64,000 nt of DNA from an uncultured Roseivirga sp. Lineage in GTDB: Bacteria; Bacteroidota; Bacteroidia; Cytophagales; Cyclobacteriaceae. The notes under the pieces were generated by a model. That model searched no databases, had not been told where the DNA came from, and was given only the letters and a program-made list of their open reading frames with translations. Positions 15,691-23,726 of this stretch are shown here, in pieces. Positions within the stretch are counted from its first letter, which is position 1. The number at the start of each line of letters is the position of its first letter. The stretch covers positions 372,001 to 436,000 of the forward strand of contig CANLOY010000001.1 in NCBI GenBank assembly GCA_947493005.1, written 5' to 3'. The translations under genes and the position numbers were made by a program.

Positions 15691-18064
15691 CAATTTGAAG
15701 TGTATGAAATTAGAATTAGATATTGTCTGGCATAAAATTATGACGCTCACAATAGTGATTCTTCTATCTATAAATGATGGAGTTTCCCAATCAGCTGTTG
15801 AGCAACGGGAACAGTTTTTTCTGGAAGCACTTCAGCATCCTGAGAATATAAAAGAACAGATTAATGGCTACGCCCAGTATAAGAATGATAAAGATAAACA
15901 GGAGTTGTATCGAATATACCTGCTTACTAAAGGTCTTATAAACTTTGAAGATTCTCTGGAATCAAAAATTGATGAGAAGTATAAGCACCTCATGGATTCT
16001 GTTAAAAAGCAGCATGAGAACAATCAGTTTCTTGAGCTTGTAACCAACCAAGTTCGTCAATTGGAGTCCATAGACAAACAGAATCAATTACATGCATTCA
16101 AAACAAGTTTGAATCCAAAGTTTAGAAATGGAATGACAATTCATTTTGACCCTGCTGTATCGTTCTATCTTCACGCCTTTTTGCCGAGCCTAAGATTCAG
16201 AAAGTCCTCTCGACTAGAAAACGATAAACTGAATAAAATAGATCAAACCATTGGTCAGCTTATAAGTGTATCTCCTAATATCCAAGAACTCTCAACATCA
16301 TTTTATTTTTCTGGGCATCAAAACAGAAGTAATTTTATAAACAGTCTAAATGCCAACCTGAACGAAGTTTATGATTACTTTGTGAGATCAGTTTTATACT
16401 TGAATCAGGAAAGCAAAAGAAATTTTGCCCAACCAGTTTATGCACTAAAAAAAGGCACTGCATTTGTAAAAATCTTAAGGCCTATCTCCGACTTTATTGA
16501 AAAACATGTGCCTGATTTGGAGTATCAATATTATGCCATCATATATAACAGCACACCTCCTTTTACTCGCTTAATATATTTGGGAAATGGCCCCAAGTTA
16601 GAAAAGGAGTTCTACCAAGAATACTTTGATAACTATGCCAACCCATATAGTTCAGGTAGACTGGATGAAGATTTTTCATACAAAAGGTATTGGGAGGCCA
16701 TAGAGCAGAAGTTACCAAAGAACGTCAATCAACTATTTTTTCAAGCACATGGAATTTACAATAAAGTAATGATAGAAGCTCTTGTGAACCCTAATGGGAA
16801 TTTCATTGGAGACTCCATTGATATCATAAGGAACTTTGAAATCAACTCAGACCAGATAAGACCTCTTAGGAAATCTTCTAAAAGATCGAATAAAACTTTT
16901 GATCTTTTCGGTTTCCCGGATTATGAAAGACTCACTCTCGATTCATTACCTACTAAACCTAAATCTTTTGCCGAAATGGTGCTCAGTCAATTAGATAGTG
17001 ACAAGTCGCAAAAAGAAAAAGATCAGGAAATGCAGGCCTGGGGTCAACAGAATCTGGAACGGGCTTTTAATAATAAAATAGAAGAAAGAAGAACACAGGA
17101 TAGCTCTTTAAACATTAATCAGGAAAAAGCACTTTACGATTGGGTACAAAAGTCTAGTGAATACAAAAGTATTGATCCCGGACTCCCAAGTGAATCGGAT
17201 AGCACACTCAGCCCTCTGTTAATGAGCAAATATGAGATCAAGGTTCTGAATAAGATTCTTCTTGACAATGGTTTTACAGGAAATTACTTTCTGGATACAC
17301 TAGCTACCGAAAAAAACATTAAAAAGGTTGAATCTCCAACGGTATTACACATATCAACTCATGCTGAAAATGATAAGCCATCAGAAGTTGGATCGTTCGC
17401 ACCTGACGAAACCAAGTTATTTCTATCTGGCGCATATTATAATTTGAATAAAGAATCTGTATTTAAAAGCATAGAAACTGAAAAATCTCAAGTCGCGGAA
17501 GAATATAATTCAAGATATAGTGCATTAATGGAACAGCATATTTACACAAAAGAATTACAAGAGTTAATGCTCAATTCAAGGTCAATAAAAAGTAAAAAGG
17601 CAATCAAAGATTATTTTGATTCTGTAAATATTATTTTAGAAGGACAAAAGCCACCAGGCGAATCGTTGATCCAAAAATATCAGGATCGGATTTACAACTT
17701 TGCCTTGCAAGATGGGGCTCTAGATAGTAAAGAGATTGAAGAACTAAGCCTTTCAGGTACACAAATTGTTACATTAGCGACTTGTGGCCCTATCAATCAA
17801 TATATACCTGAGTATCATACTACTAATATTGCAGAACTCTTTCTAAATGCGGGAGTAGGCCATGTGGTTGGCAGTTTCTGGCCTGTAAATGATGAAGCAA
17901 CGACAGCATTTATGCTTAAGTTTTATAAACATTGGCTAGATGGGAATTCGGAAAGAATGGCTCTGAAGAAGGCACAAAAAGATATAAGAGAAATTCCACA
18001 GTTCAATCATCCTTATTTCTGGGGTGGATGGATGGTCTATTCTAGGTTTTATTTTAATCATTAA
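15680..18064 (+). CDS. Exported CHAT-domain protein (caspase-like)
   Basis: The C-terminal third is a CHAT domain (caspase HetF associated with TPRs). The His motif is VLHISTHA (His561), the Cys motif is VTLATCGP (Cys702), then VVGSFWPVNDEATTAFMLKFY, ALKKAQKDIR and the typical ending HPYFWGGWMVY. His561 and Cys702 should be the protease dyad. The dyad is about 140 residues apart, much more than usual, because of a helical insertion. The first 500 residues show no TPRs, which is unusual for the family. A hydrophobic N-terminus (IMTLTIVILLSINDGVSQS) suggests export. Starts at 15704 or 15740 are alternatives, since the ATG at 15680 lies inside an inverted repeat. The stop is 3 bp from the next gene. 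Confidence 0.8.
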   Translation: MEIYNLKCMKLELDIVWHKIMTLTIVILLSINDGVSQSAVEQREQFFLEALQHPENIKEQINGYAQYKNDKDKQELYRIYLLTKGLINFEDSLESKIDEKYKHLMDSVKKQHENNQFLELVTNQVRQLESIDKQNQLHAFKTSLNPKFRNGMTIHFDPAVSFYLHAFLPSLRFRKSSRLENDKLNKIDQTIGQLISVSPNIQELSTSFYFSGHQNRSNFINSLNANLNEVYDYFVRSVLYLNQESKRNFAQPVYALKKGTAFVKILRPISDFIEKHVPDLEYQYYAIIYNSTPPFTRLIYLGNGPKLEKEFYQEYFDNYANPYSSGRLDEDFSYKRYWEAIEQKLPKNVNQLFFQAHGIYNKVMIEALVNPNGNFIGDSIDIIRNFEINSDQIRPLRKSSKRSNKTFDLFGFPDYERLTLDSLPTKPKSFAEMVLSQLDSDKSQKEKDQEMQAWGQQNLERAFNNKIEERRTQDSSLNINQEKALYDWVQKSSEYKSIDPGLPSESDSTLSPLLMSKYEIKVLNKILLDNGFTGNYFLDTLATEKNIKKVESPTVLHISTHAENDKPSEVGSFAPDETKLFLSGAYYNLNKESVFKSIETEKSQVAEEYNSRYSALMEQHIYTKELQELMLNSRSIKSKKAIKDYFDSVNIILEGQKPPGESLIQKYQDRIYNFALQDGALDSKEIEELSLSGTQIVTLATCGPINQYIPEYHTTNIAELFLNAGVGHVVGSFWPVNDEATTAFMLKFYKHWLDGNSERMALKKAQKDIREIPQFNHPYFWGGWMVYSRFYFNH

Positions 18065-18067
18065 TGA

Positions 18068-18745
18068 ATGCGTAAAATTCTTCTCACCGTTCTCTGTTCA
18101 TTTTCGTTGCACTATTCTTTTGCTCAGGAAATAGCGCTCAAGGAAACTGTTGATGTTAGTTTGAAAACAGTGTTTATTGGGAATCGTCAGTTTCTAATAT
18201 CTGATGACTGGAGTACTATACCTGTCGATTCAGAAGATAGAGAAGACATGAACAGCCCTAAGTTTGGTGGGAAGTTTTATCCAATGCGTAATCGCGATGG
18301 TTTGAATGAAAAGAGGGTATCTATTGCCAACCAGAACATGGAGGTTTGGATAGATGTAAAAAACGAAACTACCAAGACTTGGAAACTACATGCTGTCAGC
18401 ATTGAAATCTCAGATCAGTATAGGCTCGACTTAATTGGTACCATCGAACAAGGCATTTGGAGAAACTATACTTCTCGATTAAATCAATACAGCCCAAGGA
18501 TTGTTATTTCAAAAAACGCTGATTCAAAGGTTGAGAAAAAGTCAACGAAGCCTGTTTTCATCAAACCAGTTGGAGGCAATACCGATAACAGATTTTCAAT
18601 TCGATTATTAAACAATTCAAAAGAACCCGTTGAAGGTCTGGTATATCAATTCGACATTGTTATGACACTGGTAAATACAGACGATCTTGAGGAAGTAATC
18701 GAGGTTAAATCTGACAAACACTACTTTTTAGGATTTCAGAAATGA
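18068..18745 (+). CDS. Exported hypothetical protein in the CHAT operon, 225 aa
   Basis: A signal peptide (MRKILLTVLCSFSLHYSFAQ, cut after about residue 19-20) shows export. The mature 205 residues are predicted mostly beta-strand, with patterns such as MEVWIDVKNETTKTWKLHA and VYQFDIVMTLVNTDD, consistent with one or two immunoglobulin-like sandwiches. No catalytic motif or known family is seen. It begins 3 bp after the CHAT gene stop and its last 4 nt overlap the next gene (ATGA), so it is an integral part of the operon. A substrate, inhibitor or adaptor of the CHAT protein is plausible but unproven. Confidence 0.65.
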   Translation: MRKILLTVLCSFSLHYSFAQEIALKETVDVSLKTVFIGNRQFLISDDWSTIPVDSEDREDMNSPKFGGKFYPMRNRDGLNEKRVSIANQNMEVWIDVKNETTKTWKLHAVSIEISDQYRLDLIGTIEQGIWRNYTSRLNQYSPRIVISKNADSKVEKKSTKPVFIKPVGGNTDNRFSIRLLNNSKEPVEGLVYQFDIVMTLVNTDDLEEVIEVKSDKHYFLGFQK

Positions 18746-20007
18746 ACCAAATTCTAGAAAACACCGAATATAAAAAGCAAGTCAGCATTGCCGTAGAGCA
18801 ATACAGTGAAGTCTTACTCCATCTTGTAAAAAGAAGTTATTTCCAGAAATCAATAGAAAAGGGCTCTTCTTTAACGCAAACTGATATCTTAAATCTGGTC
18901 AATACTCTTTTTGGGCATTATAAAACTAATGCACATTACAAAAACAGAAGTAAATCCATATTATCTCTGATTTATGGGTCAAGTTCCAAAACCAACAGTG
19001 CTACGGCCAATGACATCTATAAGTACTTATTAGCTAGTGAAGCCCAAGATTCAAATGATAGAGCAAAAGAGTTACCGCAATTTGATGTAAATCCCTTCAG
19101 GGGTCTGGTTGAATTTCTCAAAAATGTTGCTCCCAGTAAATCCGATTACTCATTGAAGCTTGCCATCTCAGTTTTTGGTATTGACATATCAAAAGAGTCA
19201 TTATTAGTAGCCACAGACAATTTAGAGACTCTCAAAAGTGAGTTAAACTCACTTCAGGATCAACTGAACCTCATCAAAGAGCCTGGCAGGCTTGTAAGCG
19301 AATTAAAAAAACTGAAAGACTCCGTTGCCAACGTTCATGAGAAGAACATAGAAGCTGAGAATTCTATTCTTTCCATAAAAAAAGATGTCGAAAAATCTGA
19401 AAACCTAAATGACGAACTAAAGAAAAAATCAAGGAAAAACACCATACTGATTTACGTGATTGTAAGTATGATAGTTGGTGGGCTAGTGAGTTTGTTTCTT
19501 ATCTACCAACCTGCCCATGAAGGTATTACGATGCTGGACATTGAATTATCAAATCCTATTCCTGTATCCAATCAAACTTTTCACGAGGAGTTTCTTTTGG
19601 AGGGAGTCTTAAACGATTCTAAAAGCGTTAACAAACAATTACTCAACTTTAAGTTGAGTAATTATACATCAAGTAACCCCTTTTTTATTGATGCCATTTC
19701 ATTGAAAGTTATTGGCTCACCGAGTAGAATTTCCGCAATAGAGCACATCAAAGAAAGACAGGTTGATTCTCTTCATTTTCTATTAAACAAAAAAGCCAAA
19801 TATTACTCTATCAAAACTTTTTCAGAAGATGGAAAAAGTAACCCAATAGCTCCCAAAGAAAGCACTTTCTTCTCTTTACAAGTTGGAGGAATTAAGGATC
19901 TCAAAAATCTTGAGTTCGCCTTTCAAATTATTATCGAAGGGCACGATAGTCAAGGAAAATCGATCAGTCTTAATTCCCCCAAAGATTACTCTATTATTTT
20001 CAGATAG
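18742..20007 (+). CDS. Coiled-coil membrane protein in the CHAT operon, 421 aa
   Basis: The N-terminal 150 residues have no signal peptide and are helical, so they should be cytoplasmic. A heptad-rich coiled coil follows (about 155-228, for example NLETLKSELNSLQDQLNLIK), then a single membrane segment (about 234-256, TILIYVIVSMIVGGLVSLFL) and about 165 strand-rich residues outside the membrane. The layout resembles a transmembrane signal transducer that links an outer-facing sandwich domain to a cytoplasmic coil. No family is recognised. The outer domain would be in the same compartment as the exported CHAT and 225-aa proteins. It overlaps the 225-aa gene by 4 nt and ends at a strong terminator. 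Confidence 0.65.
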   Translation: MNQILENTEYKKQVSIAVEQYSEVLLHLVKRSYFQKSIEKGSSLTQTDILNLVNTLFGHYKTNAHYKNRSKSILSLIYGSSSKTNSATANDIYKYLLASEAQDSNDRAKELPQFDVNPFRGLVEFLKNVAPSKSDYSLKLAISVFGIDISKESLLVATDNLETLKSELNSLQDQLNLIKEPGRLVSELKKLKDSVANVHEKNIEAENSILSIKKDVEKSENLNDELKKKSRKNTILIYVIVSMIVGGLVSLFLIYQPAHEGITMLDIELSNPIPVSNQTFHEEFLLEGVLNDSKSVNKQLLNFKLSNYTSSNPFFIDAISLKVIGSPSRISAIEHIKERQVDSLHFLLNKKAKYYSIKTFSEDGKSNPIAPKESTFFSLQVGGIKDLKNLEFAFQIIIEGHDSQGKSISLNSPKDYSIIFR

Positions 20008-20019
20008 CCTTTAAACTAA

Positions 20020-20050
20020 AAAGCCTGTCTACCAAAGGCAGACAGGCTTT
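20020..20050. terminator. Bidirectional rho-independent terminator
   Basis: AAAGCCTGTCT and AGACAGGCTTT form a perfect 11-bp stem with a 9-nt loop, flanked by A on one side and T on the other. It sits between the convergent CHAT operon and the TonB-dependent receptor gene and can serve both. Confidence 0.9.
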
Positions 20051-20070
20051 TGTATCAGTTTTGGTAAGTA

Positions 20071-23000
20071 TTAGTTACCGAAGATATATCTTAATCCAAG
20101 TTGCATCTGCCATCTTGAACTAGTCAAGCCAGAATCATCAATTCTATTGGCAGCAGGATCGTTGTCAAGTACACCATCAAAAGTATAAGTTGGTGTAGTT
20201 CCATCAGCTTCGAAACCTTCGAAGTTCAACAACTGGAAGTCAGAAGGTACAAAGTATCTTCTACCCCAATCCTTGTTCAACATGTTACCGAAGTTGTAAA
20301 TGTCTGCAGTAAACTGAAGTGTATGCTTCTTACCACCAGCATTTAAGAAAAACTCTTGCATCAATCTTAAATCAAAGATATGAGTAAAAGGAGATCTACT
20401 CTTATTCACCTCTGCATAGTTACCTCTTCTTGAGTTCAAGTAGCTGTCATTAGAAATGAAAGAGTTTAATCTAGCCCACTGCTCATCAGCAGTACCTGCT
20501 CTTGCATCATCAACTAGAACAATATCATCTCTGTTAATCGGAACGTAGATTAGAGATCTTTCTCTAGACGCCTCGTTTGTTAGTCTGTCATTGTCATTGT
20601 AGATGTATGAGAATGGACGACCAGAACGACCTTCATAAACAAGACCAATCTGAGTAGCAAAATTCTTACCCCATTCTTTTCTGTAAGATGCCTGAGCAAT
20701 GATTCTGTGACCAGGAGAGAAGAAAGACTTCACTAAAGGCTGATCAAAGTTTCTACCACCTACTGAGTGCAATCCTCTCCACTGAGATGAATTCTGAGAA
20801 GAAGTACCATCAAACACGTTGAAAGACTCACCATAAGAGTAAGAGGCACTTCCCTGGAAACCATTTGTCATTGGCATAGTCAAAGTAGTAGTTAAGTTAT
20901 AAGCATACCCTCTACCAGTGTTCGAAGCCAAAATCACTCTACCATAAGTATCATCAACTTCATCTCTTCTATTGTAGATAGGTCTGTTATCACCAGTACC
21001 TGTAAGGTTAGAAGTTGAAGGTCTGATGTTGATATTCTCATATCTAACAGCGTAGATAGTTTTGGTATACAATGCATCAACTGACCAAATCCACCCATTA
21101 CTCAAACGCTTATCGGCAGCGATATTGAATTTAGCAACCTGAGGAACTTTGAAATCTTCTGCGAAAAGATCAATGTTACCAGACTGACGAGAAGGATCAA
21201 AAGTACCAGGTTGGTTGTTAATATCAGGTCTGAAAACTCCATTAAACCCATCTGTTCCTATAAAAGCAGCACCTAAGTTAAAACCATTGTTATTGTACGC
21301 ACCACCTGGCCATACCAAAGGAATCCTTGAAGTGAAAACACCAGCACCACCTCTTAATTGAAGCGACCTGTCACCATTAACATCCCAGTTGAAACCAAAT
21401 CTTGGAGAGAACAATGCTTGAGTTTTGATGAACTGTCCAATTCTAGCTCCTTTTAAATCATAACCAGCAGCTTGGTACAATGGAATACTATTATTATTAA
21501 AATCGGCATTCTCTGGAGTATCATCAAATGCTTGCATATCCATTCTTAAACCTGCAGTAATCTTAAGATTCTCATTAACCTGAATTTCATCCTGAGCATA
21601 AATTCCAAATAAGCTAGAATTAAAAATCGCAGCAGCCTTAGAACCGTCACCAGTTACATCATCTCTGTTTGAATACAATCTGAAGTAGTTATTAGCAGGC
21701 TGATCTGTCAAGAAATCATTCAGGTTATTGTACTCATATTCACCATAGTTAAATGCAATAAACAAGTTCTCTACGGAGTAGAATTCAGCGTTAACACCAA
21801 AAGTATAGGTATGCTTACCCTTATAAAGCTCAAAGTTGTTATTGATTGTGAAAACTGTCTGATCCAACAAGTTTGCAGTAGAGAACGGCTCTGCTCCAAA
21901 CCTAATTTCACCTGCTCCATCATTAATGTTCACCGTTGGAAAGTCAGTTCCTGTAGGATCTCTATCATCGTTTACTGAAACATATCCAATTGTCAATTTA
22001 TTAGAAGCGTTTGATCCGATTGTTGAAGACCACTCTGCAGAGAGAGAGTTTGTTTTTGATAGGAAAGATTCAGATCTATTGTAGAAATTTAAAGTTCTGT
22101 TCGAAGACCTTACACCTTCAATATTATCTGCCTTTACATAAGAGTATCTAAGAGATAACTTGTTATTCTGATTAACGTTGTAATCGAATTTGGCAGTAAT
22201 CTTATCAGAATCAAGCACTACAGGGTTAGGCTCCAACGTTCCTGGTTCATAACCAAAACCGCTCAATTTGTTCCTTAGTGCTGTGATATCAGCAGCAGTT
22301 GCATCACCTTCGTAATTACTGAAATCAAATGGTTGAGGAGTCTCATCACTTTGTTTCTCAACATTCACGAAGAAGAATAATTTGTCTTTAATTATTGGAC
22401 CACCTACTCGAACACCGTAAGTTTCAGCGCTAAAATCAGCTAATCTTTGTCTTGGCCCTTCGATATCTCTAGGAGTTTTGCCAGCAAACTTTTCGTTTCT
22501 CCAGTATCTATATACAGACCCTTGGTAATCATTAGAACCCGAACGCGTTACAGCATTAACAGCTCCACCAGCAAAACCTGAAACTCTTACATCAAAAGGA
22601 GCAACCTGAATCTGAAACTGCTCAATAGCATCAATTGAAATAGGAGAAACACCAGTTTGCCCACCATTAGTACCTGAACCAGCAAGACCGAAAACATCAT
22701 TGTTTACTGCTCCATCAATGTAGATAGAGTTGTATCTGTTGTTCTGCCCACCAATAGAAATTGAGAAGCCATCATTACCCTCATCAATAGTAGCTTGAGG
22801 AGTAAACCTGGCAAAGTCACCAATAGCTCTTGCAACCGTTGGAGTAGCATTAATTTGCTCAATACCCACAACAGTCTCAGCACCAGTTCTGTTACCATCA
22901 AAAACACCACCTCTTTCAGCAACAACTTCAACACCTTCAAGTGTCACAGCATCTTCTGTAAGTTTTGCGTTGATTTTGAAAGCCTGACCTAAAGTCAAGA

Positions 23001-23292
23001 ATACGTTTTCTCTTTTGAATTCTTTGTAACCAACGAAAGTAACCGTCACTGTGTAAGGACCGCCAACTCTCATGTTAGGAATTCTGTAATAACCATCAGC
23101 ATTTGTGATGTTTCCATAGCGAGTTCCACTAGGTGTGTGCACCGCAACAACAGTTGCACCAGGTAGTGTCTCACCACTTGCGTCTGTCACCCTTCCGTTA
23201 ATAGAAGAGGTTGTTGTACCTTGACCGAATGCTGCGTTTACCGTAACAAGCATCAATCCAGCCATAAGTAACTGAAGTAGTGTTCTTTTCAT
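20071..23292 (-). CDS. TonB-dependent outer-membrane receptor, Oar-like
   Basis: The 1073-residue protein starts MKRTLLQLLMAGLMLVTVNAAFGQ (signal peptide). A carboxypeptidase-regulatory-like domain follows (about 25-110, NGRVTDASGETLPGATVVAV), then a plug with GGQNNRYNSIYIDG and GGAVNAVTRSGSNDYQGSVY, then a long 22-strand-type barrel ending in an aromatic strand (LQLGLRYIFGN). This is the Oar / OmpA-related TonB receptor type of Bacteroidota. The ATG at 23292 is used; a start 36 bp upstream is in frame but would spoil the signal peptide. Codon use looks more restricted than in the neighbours, which fits high expression. The substrate is unknown. Confidence 0.9.
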   Translation of the reverse strand: MKRTLLQLLMAGLMLVTVNAAFGQGTTTSSINGRVTDASGETLPGATVVAVHTPSGTRYGNITNADGYYRIPNMRVGGPYTVTVTFVGYKEFKRENVFLTLGQAFKINAKLTEDAVTLEGVEVVAERGGVFDGNRTGAETVVGIEQINATPTVARAIGDFARFTPQATIDEGNDGFSISIGGQNNRYNSIYIDGAVNNDVFGLAGSGTNGGQTGVSPISIDAIEQFQIQVAPFDVRVSGFAGGAVNAVTRSGSNDYQGSVYRYWRNEKFAGKTPRDIEGPRQRLADFSAETYGVRVGGPIIKDKLFFFVNVEKQSDETPQPFDFSNYEGDATAADITALRNKLSGFGYEPGTLEPNPVVLDSDKITAKFDYNVNQNNKLSLRYSYVKADNIEGVRSSNRTLNFYNRSESFLSKTNSLSAEWSSTIGSNASNKLTIGYVSVNDDRDPTGTDFPTVNINDGAGEIRFGAEPFSTANLLDQTVFTINNNFELYKGKHTYTFGVNAEFYSVENLFIAFNYGEYEYNNLNDFLTDQPANNYFRLYSNRDDVTGDGSKAAAIFNSSLFGIYAQDEIQVNENLKITAGLRMDMQAFDDTPENADFNNNSIPLYQAAGYDLKGARIGQFIKTQALFSPRFGFNWDVNGDRSLQLRGGAGVFTSRIPLVWPGGAYNNNGFNLGAAFIGTDGFNGVFRPDINNQPGTFDPSRQSGNIDLFAEDFKVPQVAKFNIAADKRLSNGWIWSVDALYTKTIYAVRYENINIRPSTSNLTGTGDNRPIYNRRDEVDDTYGRVILASNTGRGYAYNLTTTLTMPMTNGFQGSASYSYGESFNVFDGTSSQNSSQWRGLHSVGGRNFDQPLVKSFFSPGHRIIAQASYRKEWGKNFATQIGLVYEGRSGRPFSYIYNDNDRLTNEASRERSLIYVPINRDDIVLVDDARAGTADEQWARLNSFISNDSYLNSRRGNYAEVNKSRSPFTHIFDLRLMQEFFLNAGGKKHTLQFTADIYNFGNMLNKDWGRRYFVPSDFQLLNFEGFEADGTTPTYTFDGVLDNDPAANRIDDSGLTSSRWQMQLGLRYIFGN

Positions 23293-23341
23293 AGAAGAAA
23301 ATTTAAAGTAGATTAGATTTAGATTCACTTTACAACATTAT

Positions 23342-23371
23342 GCGCTTGCGCGCGTTTTAAAGGCAAAATTA
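23342..23371 (-). promoter_or_regulatory. Receptor promoter element and 5' leader hairpin
   Basis: On the minus strand TAATTTTG (23371-23364) matches TAnnTTTG, so transcription would start near 23357. The predicted transcript then begins with a 4-bp GC stem closed by a GCAA tetraloop (GCGC GCAA GCGC, 23353-23342), a GNRA-type loop that is unusually stable. A hairpin at the extreme 5' end commonly protects abundant outer-membrane mRNAs. A -33 motif is not clear. Confidence 0.4.
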
Positions 23372-23603
23372 GTAGTTACCTAGATCGGCATTAATGGGCA
23401 AATGTTATGCTTTCGCTACCTTTGATATAGCGAATTAACTTTTTCTTAACATTAAAGTGTAGGTTTTTTCAAAAACTCTTTTTTATCTAAATAAGTAGTG
23501 ATTAAAAAAACATTTGAATTATCTAACACAATAGGTATCAGCTATTTCAATATACTACCTCCGACTATCTCAGGGCAATAGTCTAACCCGACCGCTCTAC
23601 ATA

Positions 23604-23620
23604 AAAGTAAATTTTACTTT
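23604..23620. repeat. 17-bp palindrome upstream of the M14 peptidase gene
   Basis: AAAGTAAA-T-TTTACTTT is an inverted repeat with 8-bp arms and a single central base, 107 bp before the peptidase ATG. Two more TTTAC words follow within 40 bp. It has the form of an operator for a dimeric regulator, although A+T-rich sequence can produce this by chance. Confidence 0.35.
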
Positions 23621-23726
23621 ACAAATAAAAAACTCTTTACTGAGTATTTTACTCTCTAAACCATTCCATTTTCAATAAGCTAATAGAATCAGTATATTGC
23701 TTTCTTTGTCAAAGCCCAACTGTACT

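Larger units (their letters stand above)
23293..23726. other. 434-bp intergenic region between divergent receptor and peptidase genes
   Basis: The stretch is very A+T-rich and holds no convincing gene. I see a -7-like element for the receptor (23364-23371), a GC-rich leader hairpin (23342-23353), a 17-bp near-perfect palindrome (23604-23620) and further TTTAC copies at 23637 and 23648 on the peptidase side. Otherwise nothing is recognised. Confidence 0.5.

Noticed and set aside
15680-18064. Type III-E CRISPR-associated TPR-CHAT (Craspase) component
   Set aside because: There is no CRISPR array or cas gene in the window, no TPRs in the protein, and it has an export signal.
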